Shown: positions 33,397 through 43,035, numbered from the stretch's first letter. The stretch: DNA of 64,000 nucleotides from an uncultured Bacteroidales bacterium (GCA_946185535.1 CAMHJX010000014.1:1-64000); one strand, 5' to 3'. Notes: generated from the sequence alone by a model not told the origin. Translations and numbers: made by a program.

Positions 33397-35142
33397 TTAC
33401 ATAGTTTTCGCCCAGGTGTCTTTCAACGCCACGGTGCGGTTGAAGACCAGATGTTCTGCCGTGCTGTCTTTGTCGACGGTGAAATAACCGATGCGTTGGA
33501 ATTGGAAGTGGTCAAGCGGCTTGGCATCGGCCAAATATTCTTCCACATAGCACTTGGGGCGAATCTCCAACGAGTTGGGGTTCATCATCTCTTTCATGGC
33601 TTCCAATGCGGTCTTGCCTTCATTTTGCAGACGGGCGAGTTCATCGCGCGGGTTCTCCACCTTCCAGAGGCGGTCGTACATGCGCACTTCGGCTTCGAGG
33701 CAACGCTCGCAACTTACCCAATGGATGGTACCCTTCACCTTACGGTTGGCACCAGGTAGGCCGCTCTTCGTGTCGGGGTCATAGTCGGCATAAACCTCCA
33801 CTACCTCACCATTTTCGTCCTTCTTGCAGCCCGTGCATTTCACGATGTAAGCGTTCTTCAGGCGCACTTCGTTGCCAGGCGTCATGCGGAAATACTTCTT
33901 CGGAGCATCTTCCATGAAGTCCTCCTTCTCAATCCACAGTTCACGGCTGAAGGCAATCTTGTGGCTACCAGCGGTTTCGTCCTCGGGGTTGTTGATGGCT
34001 TCCATCTCCTCAATCTGTCCTTCAGGATAGTTGGTGATGACCAGCTTCACTGGGTTGACCACAGCGGCCACACGGGTGGCAGTGGCGTTGAGGTCCTCGC
34101 GAATGGCGCTCTCCATCAGGGCAAAGTCGTTCAAGGCATCGTAGGTGGTATAGCCAATCTTGTCGATAAACTTGTGGATGCTGCTTGGCGTGTAGCCACG
34201 ACGACGGAAGCCGCAAATCGTGGGCATGCGCGGGTCGTCCCAGCCGCTCACCAAACCCTCATTGACGAGAACGAGCAAATTGCGCTTGCTCAGCAGGATA
34301 TAGTTGAGATTCAGTTTGTTGAACTCAGTCTGACGCGGACGGTTGTCGTCCATGTTGTCACCTTCGCCACGGATTTCCTTCAACCAGTCGACAAAGAGGT
34401 CGTAGAGTGGACGGTGCACTACAAACTCCAAAGTGCAGAGTGAATGGGTAACACCCTCAAAGTAGTCGCTTTGTCCGTGGGCGAAGTCATACATCGGATA
34501 GGCGTGCCATTTGGTGCCCGTGCGATGGTGCGGCGTATCGACCACGCGGTAGATGATGGGGTCACGGAAGTGCATGTTGGGGTTAGCCATGTCAATCTTG
34601 GCACGAAGCACCATCTTGCCCTCGCCAATCTCACCGTTGTTCATCTTGTTGAACAAATCGAGCGATTCTTCGATGGGACGGTTGCGATAAGGGCTTTCAA
34701 TACCCGGCTGCGTGGGAGTACCCTTCTGTGCAGCAATCTCCTCAGAGCTTTGCTCATCGATATAGGCTTTGCCGCGTTTAATCAATTCTATGGCAAAATC
34801 CCATAGTTGCTGGAAGTAATCGGAGGCGTAGTATTCGTTACCCCACTGGTAGCCAAGCCATTGGATATCCTCTTTGATGGCATCGACATACTCCATGTTC
34901 TCCTTGGTGGGGTTGGTGTCGTCGAAGCGCAAGTTGCACACGCCGCCATGTTGGGCGGCGATGCCGAAGTCGAGACAGATAGCCTTGGCATGACCGATAT
35001 GGAGATAACCATTCGGTTCTGGAGGAAAACGTGTCTGCACGCGACCGCCATTCTTGCCGTTGGCGAGGTCTTCTTCCACTTTCGCTTCAATGAAATTGAG
35101 CGATTTCTTTTCCGTTACTTTTTCTTCTTCCGGGTTTGTCAT
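33397..35142 (-). CDS. glnS: glutaminyl-tRNA synthetase
   Basis: The 581-residue class I synthetase starts at ATG 35142 (MTNPEEEKVTEKKSLNF). The HIGH motif is in PPEPNGYLHIGHAKA and the KMSKS-like site in LLSKRNL. RFDDTNP, YPMYDFAHG and FVVHRPLYDLF are GlnRS hallmarks, and the C-terminal anticodon-binding beta-barrels follow. A TATTTTTG box (35176-35169) lies 27 bp upstream. An in-frame extension upstream of the ATG runs through the tRNA-Cys gene and is rejected. Confidence 0.97.
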   Translation of the reverse strand: MTNPEEEKVTEKKSLNFIEAKVEEDLANGKNGGRVQTRFPPEPNGYLHIGHAKAICLDFGIAAQHGGVCNLRFDDTNPTKENMEYVDAIKEDIQWLGYQWGNEYYASDYFQQLWDFAIELIKRGKAYIDEQSSEEIAAQKGTPTQPGIESPYRNRPIEESLDLFNKMNNGEIGEGKMVLRAKIDMANPNMHFRDPIIYRVVDTPHHRTGTKWHAYPMYDFAHGQSDYFEGVTHSLCTLEFVVHRPLYDLFVDWLKEIRGEGDNMDDNRPRQTEFNKLNLNYILLSKRNLLVLVNEGLVSGWDDPRMPTICGFRRRGYTPSSIHKFIDKIGYTTYDALNDFALMESAIREDLNATATRVAAVVNPVKLVITNYPEGQIEEMEAINNPEDETAGSHKIAFSRELWIEKEDFMEDAPKKYFRMTPGNEVRLKNAYIVKCTGCKKDENGEVVEVYADYDPDTKSGLPGANRKVKGTIHWVSCERCLEAEVRMYDRLWKVENPRDELARLQNEGKTALEAMKEMMNPNSLEIRPKCYVEEYLADAKPLDHFQFQRIGYFTVDKDSTAEHLVFNRTVALKDTWAKTM

Positions 35143-35193
35143 AGTTAAAATAGGATTAAAACAAGGTGCAAAAATAGTAAAAAATGCACATTT

Positions 35194-35226
35194 ACAAAAA
35201 AAAGCCTGCCGAAACTCAGCAGGCTT
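35194..35226 (-). terminator. terminator downstream of tRNA-Cys
   Basis: GCCTGC/GCAGGC (35204-35209, 35219-35224) with a 9-nt loop, followed on the minus strand by eight T. It lies 4 bp after the tRNA 3' end. Confidence 0.85.
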
Positions 35227-35229
35227 TTG

Positions 35230-35300
35230 AGGTACCTGGCGGACTCGAACCGCCGTCCCCGGTTTTGCAGACCGATCCCTAACCACTCGGGCAAGGTACC
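35230..35300 (-). tRNA. tRNA-Cys (GCA)
   Basis: On the minus strand acceptor GGTACCT (35300-35294) pairs with AGGTACC, with discriminator T at 35230. The anticodon loop is CTGCAAA (GCA), the T-arm GGCGG/CCGCC with loop TTCGAGT. 71 nt, no encoded CCA. Confidence 0.95.
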
Positions 35301-35361
35301 CTTTTGCGGCTGCAAAGATACGACTTTTTGGCGAACCGCAATATATTTTCAAAGATTTTTT

Positions 35362-36771
35362 TCAAACCAACCCTCGTGCCGACAATTTCAACCAGTTCCA
35401 CACTACCAAGGCTACGAAAAGCACACCACAGTATACATAGAAGAGTTTCAGGTCTTTACGACGCAAATGGGTCATTGCGTATGCAGCCATAATGATTAAT
35501 AATGGTATGGCCGGTTCATGATAACGTTCCGAATTGGCGGCAAAGGAAAACATTATAATGGCCAAATACGACAACTCGTAAGCCCCAATCAGGCTGAAAT
35601 CACGCCATTTTTTCTGCCGAAAAGCAATAACAATGGCCAACATGGCAAAGAAAGCCAAATAGTTCTTCACGAATGTGCTACCATGCAACATCTTGTTGTT
35701 GTCAGGGCTCTCCTCCACCATAGGCGACAAAGGAAGCACAAAAGCTCCTGGAGCCAAAATCCAACTTTGAGCCAACTCACCATGTTTCATGCCCATGGAC
35801 TCGTATTTCTCAGACTGATATTTCAAATCGGTGAATTTCCACCGATAGATATTCCTCATTTCACTTCCCACAGGAGAAAACAAAAAGACCAAAAACACAA
35901 CCACAACGGATGCTGAAATGATGATCTTACCTTTATTCCCCACCAAATCCTTGGAAGACAAAAACACAAAAACAAGGAAAGCGTAAATCAAGCACATACC
36001 AATGATAGTACGGAAACCGAAAGACAATCCTGTCAAAAGAATAGGAAACAGTATACTCCAAAAAGTGTATCTCTTGCTCCGAATAAGGTAATCCATGCGT
36101 TCAAGGGCAAGGATGGAAAGGAATATCATTTCCGCTTCTTTGGTATGCAAGCCACATGTCTGTATTAAGATGGGCATGAACACACACATCACAGCAGCCA
36201 AGCGACCCGTTCGCTCGCCGAAAGTACGCGAGCCCAACTTCCAAACCACAATACAAAGATAGGCATGCATCAAGGCTTTGAAAAGCCTTGGCACCAACCA
36301 ACTGCGACCAAATATGCTATAGATCAAAGTCAGCCAAAGTATATACCCATGATCAGAATACCCCATGGCATAGACTTTCAAATACTGAAAAATATACGAG
36401 ACATATCCTGCCCGAAGGTATCTTGAAAAAAGAACTCCCGCTGAATGGTATTCAATACTATCGCCTGCACCATACTCAAAGCCAATGCCCGTCTCCCAAT
36501 AATAATAGTAACACATCACGAAGGCATACACAACCCTGATACCCAAGGCGGTCCAAAACACCTTATGCTTAAACTTTTTGGTCTCAGCACTTTTCCAACG
36601 GGGATAAAAAACAGCGGTCAGAACGAAAAAAAACAATACCTCTCCTATACCCCACAGCATCCATTTCAGTTGCAAGGCGTGACTTCTGAACGCCAAACTC
36701 ACCGTCAGCAAGGCTGCCAAATACAACCCTACGCCTATGAATGAGATATGTCGAACAAGTTTGTTTCCCAT
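35362..36771 (-). CDS. polytopic membrane protein, glycosyltransferase-C-like (tandem copy A)
   Basis: The 469-residue protein has about 11-12 hydrophobic segments (SFIGVGLYLAALLTVSLAF, GIGEVLFFFVLTAVFY and so on). The layout with a polar loop after the third or fourth helix (GAGDSIEYHSAGVLFSRYL) and a central GERTGRLAAVMCVFMPILIQTCGLHTKEAEM resembles mannosyltransferase-type (GT-C) membrane enzymes, but no family is certain. It is a close paralogue of the next gene upstream. Sugar or lipid substrate is unknown. Confidence 0.65.
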   Translation of the reverse strand: MGNKLVRHISFIGVGLYLAALLTVSLAFRSHALQLKWMLWGIGEVLFFFVLTAVFYPRWKSAETKKFKHKVFWTALGIRVVYAFVMCYYYYWETGIGFEYGAGDSIEYHSAGVLFSRYLRAGYVSYIFQYLKVYAMGYSDHGYILWLTLIYSIFGRSWLVPRLFKALMHAYLCIVVWKLGSRTFGERTGRLAAVMCVFMPILIQTCGLHTKEAEMIFLSILALERMDYLIRSKRYTFWSILFPILLTGLSFGFRTIIGMCLIYAFLVFVFLSSKDLVGNKGKIIISASVVVVFLVFLFSPVGSEMRNIYRWKFTDLKYQSEKYESMGMKHGELAQSWILAPGAFVLPLSPMVEESPDNNKMLHGSTFVKNYLAFFAMLAIVIAFRQKKWRDFSLIGAYELSYLAIIMFSFAANSERYHEPAIPLLIIMAAYAMTHLRRKDLKLFYVYCGVLFVALVVWNWLKLSARGLV

Positions 36772-36793
36772 TGTTTTGATGTTTTATTCCAAA

Positions 36794-38200
36794 TCAAACC
36801 AATCCCCTAGCCGCCAATTTCAACCAGTTCCATGCAAATAATGCCACGAATAGCAAGCCACAATACACATAGAACCAAACCAAATCCTTACGCCGCAAAT
36901 GGGTCATAGCGTATGCCGCCATGACCAAAATCAAAGGAATGGCTGGCTCGTGGAACCGTTCCGAATTGGAGGTGAAAGTGAACATGATTATGGCCAGATA
37001 AGAAAATTCATAAGCGCCAATCAAGCTGAACTCGCGCCATTTTTTCTGCCTTATGGCAATCACTATGGCCAACATGGCAAAAAACGCCATAAAGTTTTTA
37101 ACGTAAGTACTGCCGTGTATCAGTTTGTTGTGGTCGGGTGCTTCCTCCAGCATAGGCGACAAAGGCAAAACAAACGCACCTGGAAACAAATACTTGCTCT
37201 TTGAGAGCTCACCATATTTCAACCCCATTGACTCGTATCGTTTGGCCATATAATCCGTGCCGCTGAAATTGATTCTATAGATGATTTTCATCTCACTGCC
37301 AATCGCCGTGAAAAGGAATACCAAAAACACAACAGCAGTGATTGACAATGTGATGATTTTACCCTTTCTGCTCACCAAATTGCTGGGTGATAGGATAACA
37401 AATACCAAAAACGCGAAAATCAGACACATCCCGATAACCGTCCTGAAACCAAAGCTCAAGCCCACGAGCAATATGGGAAACAAAATATTCCAAAAAGTAT
37501 ATTTCTTGCTCCGAATAAGATAATCCATGCGTTCGAGGGCTAAGATGGATAAGAAAATCATTTCCATCTCTTTGGTGTGCATTCCTGTCAACTGAATCAG
37601 GATGGGCATGAAGACACACATCACGGCGGCCAAACGGCCTGTGCGTTCACCAAAAGTCCTAGATGCCAGTTTGTAGACAACAATGCACAAATAGGCACTC
37701 ATCAAAGCCTTGAAAACCCTTGGCACCAATACATTGGTACCAAATATGGTATGGAGAATCGTGAGCCAAATCAAATAGCCGTGATCGGAATAACCAAATG
37801 AATAATTCCTAATGAAATCAATAACATATCCGAAATCACCTCTCAGAATGTATCTCGACAATCCTGCACTTCTATTATAATAGCCCAAACCATCACCCGG
37901 AACGTCAAAATGAATTCCAACGGTGTGCATGAAATAATAGTAAGAAAAGACGACATAAAACAAACGGATAGCCAAAGCCACCCAAAACACCTTGCGCCAA
38001 AACTTCTTTGGCTCGTCGTTTTTCCAACGAGGATAAAAGACGATGGTCAGCACAAAGAAAAACAGCACCTCACCTATCCCCCACAGCATCCATTTCAGCT
38101 GGAGGGCATGCTCGCGAAAGGCAACACTGATGACGACAAGCGCAAGTAGATACAGCGCAACGCCAATGAGGGAGATATGTCTCAGCAGTTTGGTGCTCAT
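36794..38200 (-). CDS. polytopic membrane protein, glycosyltransferase-C-like (tandem copy B)
   Basis: The 468-residue tandem paralogue of copy A, 22 bp upstream on the same strand. Long stretches are identical (FGERTGRLAAVMCVFMPILI, ALERMDYLIRSK, GLSFGFRT, RQKKWR), while the extracytoplasmic loop differs (DVPGDGLGYYNRSAGLSRYI). Both end WNWLKL-ARGLV. The differences are concentrated in loops, which suggests a change of substrate after duplication. GT-C assignment is tentative. Confidence 0.65.
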   Translation of the reverse strand: MSTKLLRHISLIGVALYLLALVVISVAFREHALQLKWMLWGIGEVLFFFVLTIVFYPRWKNDEPKKFWRKVFWVALAIRLFYVVFSYYYFMHTVGIHFDVPGDGLGYYNRSAGLSRYILRGDFGYVIDFIRNYSFGYSDHGYLIWLTILHTIFGTNVLVPRVFKALMSAYLCIVVYKLASRTFGERTGRLAAVMCVFMPILIQLTGMHTKEMEMIFLSILALERMDYLIRSKKYTFWNILFPILLVGLSFGFRTVIGMCLIFAFLVFVILSPSNLVSRKGKIITLSITAVVFLVFLFTAIGSEMKIIYRINFSGTDYMAKRYESMGLKYGELSKSKYLFPGAFVLPLSPMLEEAPDHNKLIHGSTYVKNFMAFFAMLAIVIAIRQKKWREFSLIGAYEFSYLAIIMFTFTSNSERFHEPAIPLILVMAAYAMTHLRRKDLVWFYVYCGLLFVALFAWNWLKLAARGLV

Positions 38201-38212
38201 GTTTTATGCAAA

Positions 38213-38240
38213 GTAGAAACGTAGCGCGCTATGTCTCTAC
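38213..38240. repeat. palindromic repeat family F2 (diverged)
   Basis: GTAGAAACGTAGCG / CGCTATGTCTCTAC pairs with two mismatches; it separates the membrane protein start from the lipoprotein stop. Confidence 0.65.
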
Positions 38241-38242
38241 AA

Positions 38243-39058
38243 TTAATCCGTTTTAAATATGCCACCGTTGCCTTTACGGTTCTTGACAGCGCGCATCAGC
38301 ATTGATTTCTCGCCAGGTGTAATCGTTCCCACCTTACGCATGTCGGCGCGTTCCCACCAGTTAGGCTTGTATTCATGGAATATACGATAAAGCGAGTCGG
38401 AGGCACAAAGCACCTCTGGATCATAAGGTTCAAGTCCACCATCCTCTAAATGGAACACGATATGAAAAATGCTGCTATCGCTGTCATAATCATACTCAAA
38501 AGTATAATATAAGACGCTGTCATCACGCTCACGAACACGACGTTGTATACCTTGACCGTCCTCTAAGAAATACATCCGCTGACCTCTTGTAGTATCGTAG
38601 GGGTCATACTCATAAAGGTCATATTCATCTTCTATAATTTGCCCCCAAAAATCAGTATTCCAATGTTCTAAGGTGGTCAAGCCAAACACCTTATTGACCA
38701 AGCCATCGAAGTCAAGTTTGTTTTGGCTGATGAAAACCGTACGATAGACGTGACCGCCAGGTGAATTGACGACAAAAGAAGAACCCCGAAAATCGCCTCC
38801 GCTATAATCCTTAACGGTGACCGTAACAATACTGTCTTTGGCGCGACCCGACATGGGAGAAATGGTATACCAATCGGCATCGTCATTCTTGGTTATTGTC
38901 CATTTGCAATTGGCATTGATGGTAATCGTTTGGCTCTCAGACTGCAACCCAAAACGAAGGTCTTGAGATGAAACCAAAATGCTATAGTCTTTGACGCAAC
39001 CCGTAAAGCACAGCAAAGCCATAGCTAGGATAAAAAGATAAGGTTTATTTGTTCTCAT
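38243..39058 (-). CDS. BACON-type lipoprotein (tandem copy A)
   Basis: The protein has 271 residues from ATG 39058 (MRTNKPYLFILAMALLCFTGC), with lipobox FTGC. Residues about 25-110 form a BACON-like Ig domain (SQTITINANCKWTITKNDDADWYTISPMSG...). The C-terminal half is unrecognised (LEHWNTDFWGQIIEDEYDLYEYDPYD, WWERADMRKVGTITPGEKSML). It is probably surface or periplasmic. The paralogue at 39115-39927 shares both halves. Its role is unknown; BACON domains often bind mucin or carbohydrate. Confidence 0.75.
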   Translation of the reverse strand: MRTNKPYLFILAMALLCFTGCVKDYSILVSSQDLRFGLQSESQTITINANCKWTITKNDDADWYTISPMSGRAKDSIVTVTVKDYSGGDFRGSSFVVNSPGGHVYRTVFISQNKLDFDGLVNKVFGLTTLEHWNTDFWGQIIEDEYDLYEYDPYDTTRGQRMYFLEDGQGIQRRVRERDDSVLYYTFEYDYDSDSSIFHIVFHLEDGGLEPYDPEVLCASDSLYRIFHEYKPNWWERADMRKVGTITPGEKSMLMRAVKNRKGNGGIFKTD

Positions 39059-39077
39059 AGGTCTTTTATTTAAATGG

Positions 39078-39105
39078 GTAGACACGGTGTGTACACCGTC
39101 TCTAC
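39078..39105. repeat. palindromic repeat family F2
   Basis: GTAGACACGGTGTG / TACACCGTCTCTAC, between the two paralogous lipoprotein genes, with two mismatches. Confidence 0.75.
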
Positions 39106-39114
39106 AAAACATCA

Positions 39115-39927
39115 TTAGAATTGGAAAATCGGTTCGTCGCCCTTGCGCTTAATGGCCTTTTGCTTAATAAGAGCCTTAGCGTCTGGATTGATTGTACCGA
39201 TCTTACGCATATCAGCGCGCTCCCACCAGTGTTCCCTATATTCGTGGACGAAACGGAATAGTGAGTCGCTGGCCGTCAATACTTGAGGATCATAGTCCTC
39301 TGGAGCGTCTTCAATTGTCTCAAATTCAATATGCAGAAGCTGATTAATAGGATTGTATTCGTAAGAGAAAACATAATAGACCGCCGTGTCATTATGATGG
39401 TCCATCTGCACTCCCGTCCCATCGGCAAGGAAATACATGGTATAACCAGTCGCCGTGTCGTAAGGGTCAAATTCATGGTGCTTGTACGAATCCTCAATCA
39501 TCTGATCAAAATAGTCTGTGTTCCAATGCTCTAAGCTTGACACGCCAAACACCTTATTATAAAGGCCGTCAAAATCCAACTTGTTTTGCGAGACGAAAAC
39601 CGTACGATAGACGTGTCCACCAGGCGAATTGATGACGAAGGAGGAACCACGGAAATCGCCATCCTCCATGGCTTCGACAGTGATGGTGAGCGAGCCGTCG
39701 TTTTTGCCACTCATTGTGCTAATGGTATACCAATCGGCATCGTCGTTTCTGGTGATGGTCCATTCGCAGTTGGCAGTAAAGTCAATAGTCTGTGAGCTAG
39801 CTTCCATGCCAAACCAAAGGTTATTCGTGGGAACATGGATTTCGTACTTTTTTACGCAGCTTGTGAATTCAGCTGCCGCAATGAGCAACAAGGCTACAAT
39901 TGCTAAATGAAGGGTATGCTTTTTCAT
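39115..39927 (-). CDS. BACON-type lipoprotein (tandem copy B)
   Basis: The protein has 270 residues from ATG 39927 (MKKHTLHLAIVALLLIAAAEFTSC). Lipobox FTSC. Same plan as copy A: BACON-like domain (QTIDFTANCEWTITRNDDADWYTIS), FRGSSFVINSPGGHVYRTVF, then NTDYFDQMIEDSYKHHEFDPYD and WWERADMRKIGTINPDAKA. The tandem pair must be a recent duplication. In-frame sequence upstream of the ATG lacks family similarity and is left out. Confidence 0.75.
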   Translation of the reverse strand: MKKHTLHLAIVALLLIAAAEFTSCVKKYEIHVPTNNLWFGMEASSQTIDFTANCEWTITRNDDADWYTISTMSGKNDGSLTITVEAMEDGDFRGSSFVINSPGGHVYRTVFVSQNKLDFDGLYNKVFGVSSLEHWNTDYFDQMIEDSYKHHEFDPYDTATGYTMYFLADGTGVQMDHHNDTAVYYVFSYEYNPINQLLHIEFETIEDAPEDYDPQVLTASDSLFRFVHEYREHWWERADMRKIGTINPDAKALIKQKAIKRKGDEPIFQF

Positions 39928-39967
39928 TTTATTAGTTAGTTTTAAAATGCAAAAGTACAATATTTTC

Positions 39968-42166
39968 TTAATATCTTCTTCTTTGTTTCGACTTCTTAGG
40001 CAGCGTATCGGCCAACATCTCAAAGTCCATCTTGTGCTTGAAAAGGTCGACGGCTTTCACGCGGATGCGCACCTCGTCGCCCAATTGGATGACACGACCC
40101 GTCTCCTGCCCTATGACACGGAAGTTGTCATCGTCGAGATAATAATAGTCGCCGGGAAGGTCTTCGTAGCGCACCAAGCCTTCGCATTTGTTACCTTTCA
40201 GTTCCACAAACAAACCCCATTTGCTGACACCCGAAACCAAACCCTCAAACACTTGTCCGATCTTATCTTGCAGATATTCAGCTTGTTTGTATTTGATACT
40301 CTGGCGTTCCATTTCCTCGGCCTGTTTCTCCATTTCACTGGCATGGACACACATTTCCTCGTATTCCTTCTTGTTGACTGAACCTTGGCTTTCGATGAGA
40401 TACCTTTCTATCAGTCGGTGTACCATCAAGTCGGGGTAACGGCGGATGGGCGAAGTGAAGTGGGTGTAGTAGTCAAAGGCCAAACCATAGTGTCCGATGT
40501 TATCGGTGCTATAGACCGCTTTGGCCATAGTGCGCAGGGCAACAGTCTGAATGAGATTCTTCTCTCCCTTGCCTTCCACATCCTCGAAGAGTTTGTTATA
40601 AGAGTTGACCAAGGTGCTGCGGTTGCTGATGTTCATGGTATAGCCCAAACGCGAAATCAGCAACATGAACTTGTTGAGTTTCTCGGGATTAGGCTCATCG
40701 TGAACACGATAAACAAAGGTATAATTACTCCATTTGCTTTCAGGTTGTCCAAAGGTCTCGGCCACGGTGCGGTTAGCCAACAACATAAAGTCTTCGATAA
40801 GTTCGTGCGACTCGTTTTGCACACGCACATAGGTGTCAATAGGTTTCTTGTTCTCGTCAAGGATGAATTTCACCTCCTCCGAATGGAAATTGATACTACC
40901 TGCCTCCATGCGTTTTTCACGGAGTTTTGTGGCTAAACTATTGAATGTCAGAATCTCATCCTTGTAGTCGCCCTCGCCACCTTCAATCATGGTCTGCACC
41001 TCTTCATAGGTATAGCGACGGCATGACTTGATGATGGTCTTGCCAATCCACTTGTCGTAAATCTTGGCTTCATCGTCCATTTCGAAGACCACAGAGAAGG
41101 TGAGTTTCTCCTCATCGGGACGGAGCGAACAGACATTGTTACAGAGTTTCTCAGGCAGCATGGGAATCGTGCGGTCGACAAGATAAACGGAAGTGCCACG
41201 GTCGAGAGCTTCCTTATCGATGGCAGAACCTTTGCGTACATAGTGCGACACATCGGCGATATGGACCCCCACTTCCCAATGGCCATTGGGTAGTTTTTGC
41301 AATGAAATGGCATCATCGAAGTCCTTAGCATCGGCCGGGTCGATGGTAATGGTGAATACCTTACGGAAGTCGCGGCGTTTTTTGATTTCGTCTTTACTGA
41401 TGGTAACTGGAATCCTATCCGCTTCTTTTTCAACCTCTTCAGGAAATTCTATCGGATACTCGTGCGCCGCCAAGATGGATTCCATCTCCACATCGTTCTC
41501 GCCGGGTTTGCCGAGCACGCGGACAATCTCGCCAAATGGGTTGCCCGAGCCATCGGGCCAGTCGGTGAGGTGGACGATGACTTTCTGTCCGTCTTTGGCA
41601 CCGTTGAGGTCGCCGCGAGGAATGAAGATGTCGACAGGCATCCAATCCACATCGGGGCGAACAAAGACATAGCCATGCGAGATGCTGAGTACACCTACAA
41701 ACTCGGTATGCTTGCGTTCCAGCACTTCGACAATCTCGCCTTCTGGTTTGCTGTTGTTGCGCTTGGGGAACATGGCCACGCGCACACGGTCGCCATGCAA
41801 GGCCTTGTAGGTATCCTGTGCCGCAATGAAGATATCCTCGCCTTCGCCATCATCTCGCACCACATAGGCCTTGCCCGTCGACTTCATCTCCACGGTACCT
41901 TCCACATACTTTGTCTTCGGTCCAAACTGAGCCATACCCTCGGAACCCATCACATAGCTATAGGGACGCACCTCTTGCAGCAAGCCTTTGTCTTTTAAAT
42001 CAATAAGCAAATTGTAGACCACATCTTTTCCAGCTTGGTCTTTGATACCCATGATTTTACAGACCTGCTTGTAGTTCTTCGGGCGGAAAGGCTGGTCGGC
42101 AAAGATGCCTAAAATCACACTTGTGAAAGTGCTGAGTTTATTCTCGATTTTTTTCTTTTTTGCCAT
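39968..42166 (-). CDS. rnr: ribonuclease R
   Basis: The 732-residue 3'-5' exoribonuclease starts at ATG 42166 (MAKKKKIENKLSTF). An N-terminal winged helix, cold-shock domains (RVRVAMFPKRNNSKPEGEIVEVLERK), the RNB catalytic domain with acidic cluster IDPADAKDFDDAISL, and a C-terminal S1 domain (GQVFEGLVSGVSKWGLFVEL) are in the usual order. The basic tail KKSKQRRRY is typical. TATCTTTG lies upstream (42194-42187). Confidence 0.96.
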   Translation of the reverse strand: MAKKKKIENKLSTFTSVILGIFADQPFRPKNYKQVCKIMGIKDQAGKDVVYNLLIDLKDKGLLQEVRPYSYVMGSEGMAQFGPKTKYVEGTVEMKSTGKAYVVRDDGEGEDIFIAAQDTYKALHGDRVRVAMFPKRNNSKPEGEIVEVLERKHTEFVGVLSISHGYVFVRPDVDWMPVDIFIPRGDLNGAKDGQKVIVHLTDWPDGSGNPFGEIVRVLGKPGENDVEMESILAAHEYPIEFPEEVEKEADRIPVTISKDEIKKRRDFRKVFTITIDPADAKDFDDAISLQKLPNGHWEVGVHIADVSHYVRKGSAIDKEALDRGTSVYLVDRTIPMLPEKLCNNVCSLRPDEEKLTFSVVFEMDDEAKIYDKWIGKTIIKSCRRYTYEEVQTMIEGGEGDYKDEILTFNSLATKLREKRMEAGSINFHSEEVKFILDENKKPIDTYVRVQNESHELIEDFMLLANRTVAETFGQPESKWSNYTFVYRVHDEPNPEKLNKFMLLISRLGYTMNISNRSTLVNSYNKLFEDVEGKGEKNLIQTVALRTMAKAVYSTDNIGHYGLAFDYYTHFTSPIRRYPDLMVHRLIERYLIESQGSVNKKEYEEMCVHASEMEKQAEEMERQSIKYKQAEYLQDKIGQVFEGLVSGVSKWGLFVELKGNKCEGLVRYEDLPGDYYYLDDDNFRVIGQETGRVIQLGDEVRIRVKAVDLFKHKMDFEMLADTLPKKSKQRRRY

Positions 42167-42277
42167 ATCAAATGCGAAATTTTTTGCAAAGATAATGAAA
42201 TCATGCAATTAGCATGTTGATAGTTTTGTAGAAAAATACTTGAACCTACGGCAAGAAAGCGAAAAAAAACGTTTGGA

Positions 42278-42925
42278 TTATTCACTCCACCGTCGGAGAG
42301 GCCTTGCCGGGTGCGCCTCATCCACCTTGCGAAATGTCGAGCTTTGATGAAGGTCCTTTCGTCCAGTGCCTTCCGTATCCGTAATGACAAGGCATTTCAT
42401 CTCATACCCTTTGTTGAGGATACCGAAACTCACATAGCCGTTCAGTATGGCCTCAGGCAAGTCGCCCACCTTCTCAAAGACCGCCTTGCGGGTCTCTTCA
42501 GGAACGGTAATCAGGTATTCACCGTAAGGATTCTCTTCCGCTTTCTTCAGCGTATACTTCGCTCTGTCCACTATGGTCTCTCCATTGAAATCCACACTAA
42601 GCCTGTTTCCGTCCTCAAAGCGAAGCACCATGCACCAGGTCACCTTACAAGACAAGTCACCAAACTCACAACGGGTATGAAGCCACTGCCAGGAACCTAT
42701 CAAACTGTCTGGATGAAAAGCTCCATATTTTTGGTTTTGTTCATAATGACCTTCATTGAGTGTTGATGTGTCGATGGAAGCCGCTGTTTGGTTTTTATTG
42801 TTCTTTTGTGAGGGATGTCCTTTTGAGTTTCCTTCTTGGCATCCCGCCAACAAAAAGACGGCGTTAGCTATCATCGTAAATACAAGAATAAAGATTTTTG
42901 CATTTCTTTTCATCTTCATTTTCAT
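42278..42925 (-). CDS. hypothetical lipoprotein, 215 residues
   Basis: The signal IFILVFTMIANAVFLLAGC ends in lipobox LAGC. The mature part has a low-complexity Ser/Lys/Asn linker (GNSKGHPSQKNNKNQ) and a compact domain (IGSWQWLHTRCEFGDLSCKVTWCMVLRF...), which resembles lipocalin-like or DUF-type envelope proteins but is not assigned. Its start is 4 bp from the MITE-like element at 42930, so its promoter must lie in or beyond that element. Confidence 0.6.
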   Translation of the reverse strand: MKMKMKRNAKIFILVFTMIANAVFLLAGCQEGNSKGHPSQKNNKNQTAASIDTSTLNEGHYEQNQKYGAFHPDSLIGSWQWLHTRCEFGDLSCKVTWCMVLRFEDGNRLSVDFNGETIVDRAKYTLKKAEENPYGEYLITVPEETRKAVFEKVGDLPEAILNGYVSFGILNKGYEMKCLVITDTEGTGRKDLHQSSTFRKVDEAHPARPLRRWSE

Positions 42926-42929
42926 TCAA

Positions 42930-43035
42930 AGGGTGACTAAAAAAGGGGGGGGACCACCGTCTGAGAATTGAATAGTTGAAACAGACTCGAATCCCCGAAT
43001 AAAAAGAAGAGGATGACTGTTTTTTTAGTCACCCT
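42930..43035. mobile_element. MITE-like element, copy 2
   Basis: This 106-bp element has perfect 15-bp terminal inverted repeats AGGGTGACTAAAAAA / TTTTTTAGTCACCCT. The centre shares GTCTGAGAATTGAATA, AACAGACTCG, CGAATAAAAAGAAGAGGATG with copy 1 at 29649. A run of nine G follows the left end. No protein is encoded. Confidence 0.8.

Noticed and set aside
35143..35352. Upstream extension of glnS through the tRNA-Cys gene
   Set aside because: The extra 70 residues are encoded by the tRNA and terminator region. ATG 35142 fits the GlnRS N-terminus and a promoter lies between.
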